A DNA stretch of 35,128 bases from a bacterium (GTDB taxonomy: Bacteria > Bdellovibrionota_B > Oligoflexia > Silvanigrellales > Silvanigrellaceae), in the NCBI GenBank assembly GCA_009918675.1, contig RGDM01000030.1, positions 1 to 35,128 of the forward strand. Direction: 5' to 3'. The notes under the pieces were generated by a model. That model made no database searches and was not told where the DNA came from. It saw only the letters and a list, made by a program, of their open reading frames with translations. The number at the start of each line of letters is the position of its first letter. Position 1 is the stretch's first letter. A program made the translations under genes and the position numbers. Shown here in pieces: positions 33,019-35,128 of this stretch.

Positions 33019-34071
33019 TTATCTCTTCTCGAAAATCATCACTGAACGGGGGCGCCGCTGCATCTCGCGCAGTGGCTGGTCTCCGCGTAAGAGTGCCACA
33101 GAGCGTGTCAGCTGACCAGCTTCCACCTCAATGGAAAGAGCAGCAACCTTTTGCAACGTCATCAACAGGCCAAGCCCTGCGCCTCCAGGGCCTTCGTTGA
33201 GCTGTGTTTCATCTTTAAAGCCAATTGCGTAACGAATGGGTTTGGCGAAGGCACTCGCAGGAAACGTACCATGATAGTCTGCAACTGAAAGGCTGAGATT
33301 TGAGCCGTCACATAGGCATTCGATTTCCACTTGTTCGCCCGGTTCCAGTGTCGTTGGTATTGAGCGATCCTGCACGCGGCGAGTTGGGTGCGCATCCCAA
33401 ATGGCATTCATCAGGAACTCATCAACCACGTCGCCCATGTATTTTGGATAACTGCTGATGCCTGTGACAAGTGTTGATTTGTGCAGCTGAAGCTGCTCTG
33501 AGAAGAATTCAATCACCTCATCCTGAATCTTTGAGCGAGTCGAGGAGTCGGTTAGCGTCATTTGTTTCGCATTTAGGCCGTCAGGCCTAAGCAGGCGCGA
33601 AACGACACCGCGAATCTGACCACTCAAATGGAATTCAAGAACTGACGCAACGAAACTGCGCAAAAGCGACGGATTGGGAGCGCCCAAAACGAAACGCAGC
33701 TCGCCGAGCAGTTGAGCGATTGGACTCAGAATCGAATTGTCTTTTTCGGAAAGCAGAAGAATCGTTCGGGAGTCAGGCACATGTCCATGTTTGCTAACTG
33801 CGGCCAGAAGTGCAGCAGGGTCAACCAAATAGAAACAATCTTTGTCTTCAGAAAGCTCTTGAACAATTGCAGAGGTTGGCTGATCTTCAACCATATCAAA
33901 TGCGCAATCAGCACAACCCAACTCGATCGCATCAATGTGCGCGTAGTGGAGTTTGGCGCGAAGATCGGTGTCGCAAAATAGAATTCTACTCAAGCCCGGC
34001 CTCTGGAAGTGATTGAAGTCATTTTCATCTTCAGGCCATTCGTGTGATGGGTCAAAAGGTTCTGTAAACAT
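33019..34071 (-). CDS. Cytoplasmic protein with histidine-kinase-type ATPase domain
   Basis: This 350-residue protein has no membrane segment. The C-terminal half shows GHKL ATPase motifs: N box VVDEFLMNAIWDAH (Asn222), G1 box LSVADYHG (Asp264, Gly268) and G2 box GPGGAGLGL (294-302). No phospho-acceptor H box is evident, so it resembles anti-sigma-factor kinases (RsbW/SpoIIAB-like) or partial sensor kinases. The N-terminal 160 residues (ILFCDTDLRAK, FYLVDPAALLAAV, TILLLSEKD, LRFVLGAPN) look like a degenerate receiver-type fold without a full phosphorylation site. It is followed by a deacylase gene in the same operon. A dyad upstream overlaps its promoter region. It could act opposite SpoIIE-type phosphatases such as the one at 8587; that is only inference. 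Confidence 0.7.
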   Translation of the reverse strand: MFTEPFDPSHEWPEDENDFNHFQRPGLSRILFCDTDLRAKLHYAHIDAIELGCADCAFDMVEDQPTSAIVQELSEDKDCFYLVDPAALLAAVSKHGHVPDSRTILLLSEKDNSILSPIAQLLGELRFVLGAPNPSLLRSFVASVLEFHLSGQIRGVVSRLLRPDGLNAKQMTLTDSSTRSKIQDEVIEFFSEQLQLHKSTLVTGISSYPKYMGDVVDEFLMNAIWDAHPTRRVQDRSIPTTLEPGEQVEIECLCDGSNLSLSVADYHGTFPASAFAKPIRYAIGFKDETQLNEGPGGAGLGLLMTLQKVAALSIEVEAGQLTRSVALLRGDQPLREMQRRPRSVMIFEKR

Positions 34072-34074
34072 TTT

Positions 34075-34101
34075 GGCAGGAGGGAATTTATATCTCCTGC
34101 C
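34075..34101. promoter_or_regulatory. Inverted repeat in divergent promoter region (possible operator)
   Basis: GGCAGGAG (34075-34082) and CTCCTGCC (34094-34101) form an eight-base inverted repeat with an 11-base AT-rich centre containing TATAAA on the minus strand. It lies between the divergent genes at 34071 and 34143. The centre could be the -10 of the minus-strand gene, leaving an unusually short leader and no Shine-Dalgarno next to its ATG. A repressor bound here would affect both genes. Confidence 0.45.
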
Positions 34102-34142
34102 TGATTGGCCGATACCTTACTCGAAAGAGGAGGGCGAAAGCT

Positions 34143-34835
34143 ATGGTGCGCTTCGAAAAATCTAGGTTTTTATTGAGCTTTGCCGTGCTAACGGGCAGCG
34201 TTACTTTCGCCTCGGCAGCGTGGGCGGGCGCGCTGCAAATTGTGCCGTATGCTTCGGTGAGTTCTACAAAGGCTATCAAGCCAAACCAGGTGGGTAAGAA
34301 GGCGTCGAGCACTGAAGCGACAGAGGAAACCGTGGCGCAGCGCACAACATATGGTCTGCGCATCAATGCTCGTATGTCACGTTTGCTGAGCCTCCAGATT
34401 CAGGGCGGCACCAACAAGCTCGATCAAACCCGCAAAGCTGTAGCGATGCGCGATGAATATGGAGATATCGATTTTGCCAAAGATGCAAACGTCGATCCTT
34501 CTGCACAGGACGCAACGTATAAATATAACGAAGAGCAGCGTGTTGCGCAGGCTATGTTGTCGATTCAGCCGTCTTTGGGCCAGATGCTGCGAATAAAAAT
34601 CGGTGCAGGCGTGCGTGCTCGTGAAAGATTCGTCAACATCACCGACAACGCGGCCGGTACAAGCAAGAGCATTCACGACCCCATTCGTTACAATGCAGTT
34701 GCAAGCGCAGGTTTTAATGCACGCTTGTTGAAAGCTTTCACGGCGACGGCAGAATACAATTTTTATTTTCTGAAGTTTCCAAAAACAGAGCCACATGAAC
34801 AAGAAGCTCTGATTGGATTTGGATTCAATCTCTAA
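34143..34835 (+). CDS. Outer-membrane beta-barrel protein (predicted)
   Basis: The ATG at 34143 has GAGG and GGAGGG runs upstream. The 230-residue product has a signal peptide (FLLSFAVLTGSVTFASAAWA, cleavage near residue 28). The mature part begins GALQIVPYASVSS and contains alternating amphipathic strands (TTYGLRINARMSRLLSLQIQ, AQAMLSIQPSLGQMLRIKIGAGVR, AVASAGFNARLLKAFTATAEYNFYFL, in blocks) and ends in a hydrophobic strand IGFGFNL. This resembles small outer-membrane barrels; its exact family is not recognised. A hydrophilic insert near 100-130 (DIDFAKDANVDPSAQD) could be an extracellular loop. It is divergent from the HATPase gene and probably followed by a hairpin at 34880. Confidence 0.68.
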   Translation: MVRFEKSRFLLSFAVLTGSVTFASAAWAGALQIVPYASVSSTKAIKPNQVGKKASSTEATEETVAQRTTYGLRINARMSRLLSLQIQGGTNKLDQTRKAVAMRDEYGDIDFAKDANVDPSAQDATYKYNEEQRVAQAMLSIQPSLGQMLRIKIGAGVRARERFVNITDNAAGTSKSIHDPIRYNAVASAGFNARLLKAFTATAEYNFYFLKFPKTEPHEQEALIGFGFNL

Positions 34836-34879
34836 ACGCTTTCGAAAGAGCCGAGTGCTTCTGTTGTGACCTGTTTGTG

Positions 34880-34905
34880 AATGCCATTCTGGCATTTTAA
34901 ATACT
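34880..34905 (+). terminator. Weak terminator-like hairpin after the outer-membrane gene
   Basis: AATGCCA (34880-34886) and TGGCATT (34890-34896) make a perfect seven-pair stem with a three-base loop, followed by TTAAAT and scattered T residues. The stem is only moderately GC-rich and the T run is broken, so efficiency is uncertain. Confidence 0.5.
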
Positions 34906-35128
34906 TCCTTGTTTTGCAAAATAACTCAAGCTTCATGGGTTGTTAGATTACGTTCATGGGGATGGTGGGGATTTTTAGCAATGCCCATTGACGACCCTCA
35001 TCCACGATGGTACCACCCCGAGCGCTCCGGGTTCGGAGTGTGGTTCTTTGAAAAGTTCATAGGTGAGAAAGTTCTTACTGAATAAAAGACTTCTCGGTTT
35101 ACTGACCAACAGGCAACTGTTGCGAACC
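34906..35128. other. Non-coding tail of the window with a short ORF and a terminal hairpin
   Basis: A 34-codon frame at 34981-35085 (plus strand) begins MPIDDPHPRWYHPERSG and is rich in Trp, Phe and His; it has no Shine-Dalgarno sequence and is probably not real. At 35107-35122 CAACAG-GCAA-CTGTTG forms a perfect six-pair stem just before the window end. Without flanking sequence its role cannot be judged. Confidence 0.25.

Noticed and set aside
34981..35085. 34-codon ORF near the right edge
   Set aside because: No ribosome binding site, too short, and no family resemblance; kept only as a note in the tail region.
1..35128. CRISPR arrays, insertion sequences, phage genes, rRNA or tRNA genes
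   Set aside because: No regularly spaced repeats, transposase or integrase motifs, or tRNA cloverleaf were seen on reading both strands. Only one local 17-bp tandem repeat was found.

Overview
The window is chromosomal DNA of a Gram-negative bacterium. It carries many secreted, lipobox-bearing and outer-membrane-barrel proteins, a peptidoglycan-anchored MotB-like stator, PriA, and densely packed genes with ATGA/GTGA overlaps and GGAGG-type ribosome binding sites. Base composition looks close to 50% GC. The mix (MotAB-like stators outside a flagellar cluster, many lipoproteins, SpoIIE/HAMP/GAF regulators, leucine dehydrogenase) would fit the Bdellovibrionota/Oligoflexia or another former deltaproteobacterial lineage. 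That placement is inference; there is no rRNA or tRNA here to settle it.

Layout. 1-3347 (minus): an envelope group made of a PEGA/TPR lipoprotein, a small outer-membrane protein and a long lipoprotein cut by the window edge. 3583-10857 (plus): the most interesting unit, a tightly coupled five-gene operon. It encodes (i) a natural fusion of a FliF-type periplasmic ring domain, a coiled coil and a membrane segment with a complete FliG-like cytoplasmic part, (ii) a MotA-like protein, (iii) a MotB-like protein, (iv) a membrane-anchored FecR-like protein and (v) a Cache/HAMP/SpoIIE-type phosphatase. 10923-17638 (plus): an SH3/cysteine-peptidase-like lipoprotein, a GAF protein, a GHL10 glycosidase-like lipoprotein, a metallo-aminopeptidase-like lipoprotein and a HAMP membrane protein. 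17644-24652 (plus): phosphotransacetylase, leucine dehydrogenase, an EVE-domain protein, thiolase and a Ski2-like helicase with an RG-rich tail. 24659-27080 (minus): an HExxH lipoprotein, a membrane-anchored protein and a HAD phosphatase. 27248-30361 (plus): priA and a second, free-standing FliG-like gene. 30470-35128: a small secreted protein (-), a G3E/CobW GTPase (+), an AstE-like deacylase and an HATPase protein (-), and an outer-membrane protein (+).

How it fits together. No fliM, fliN, rod, hook, export or filament gene is present. Together the FliF-FliG fusion (a potential rotor carrying both the membrane ring and the torque surface), the MotAB-like stator with its membrane aspartate retained, and two membrane regulators look like a self-contained, non-flagellar ion-driven motor. 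The separate FliG-like protein at 29402 may be another part of it or a diverged flagellar paralogue. Both FliG-like proteins lack the EHPQ motif that canonical FliG uses to bind FliM. This reading rests on domain recognition by eye and needs structure prediction and genetics to confirm.
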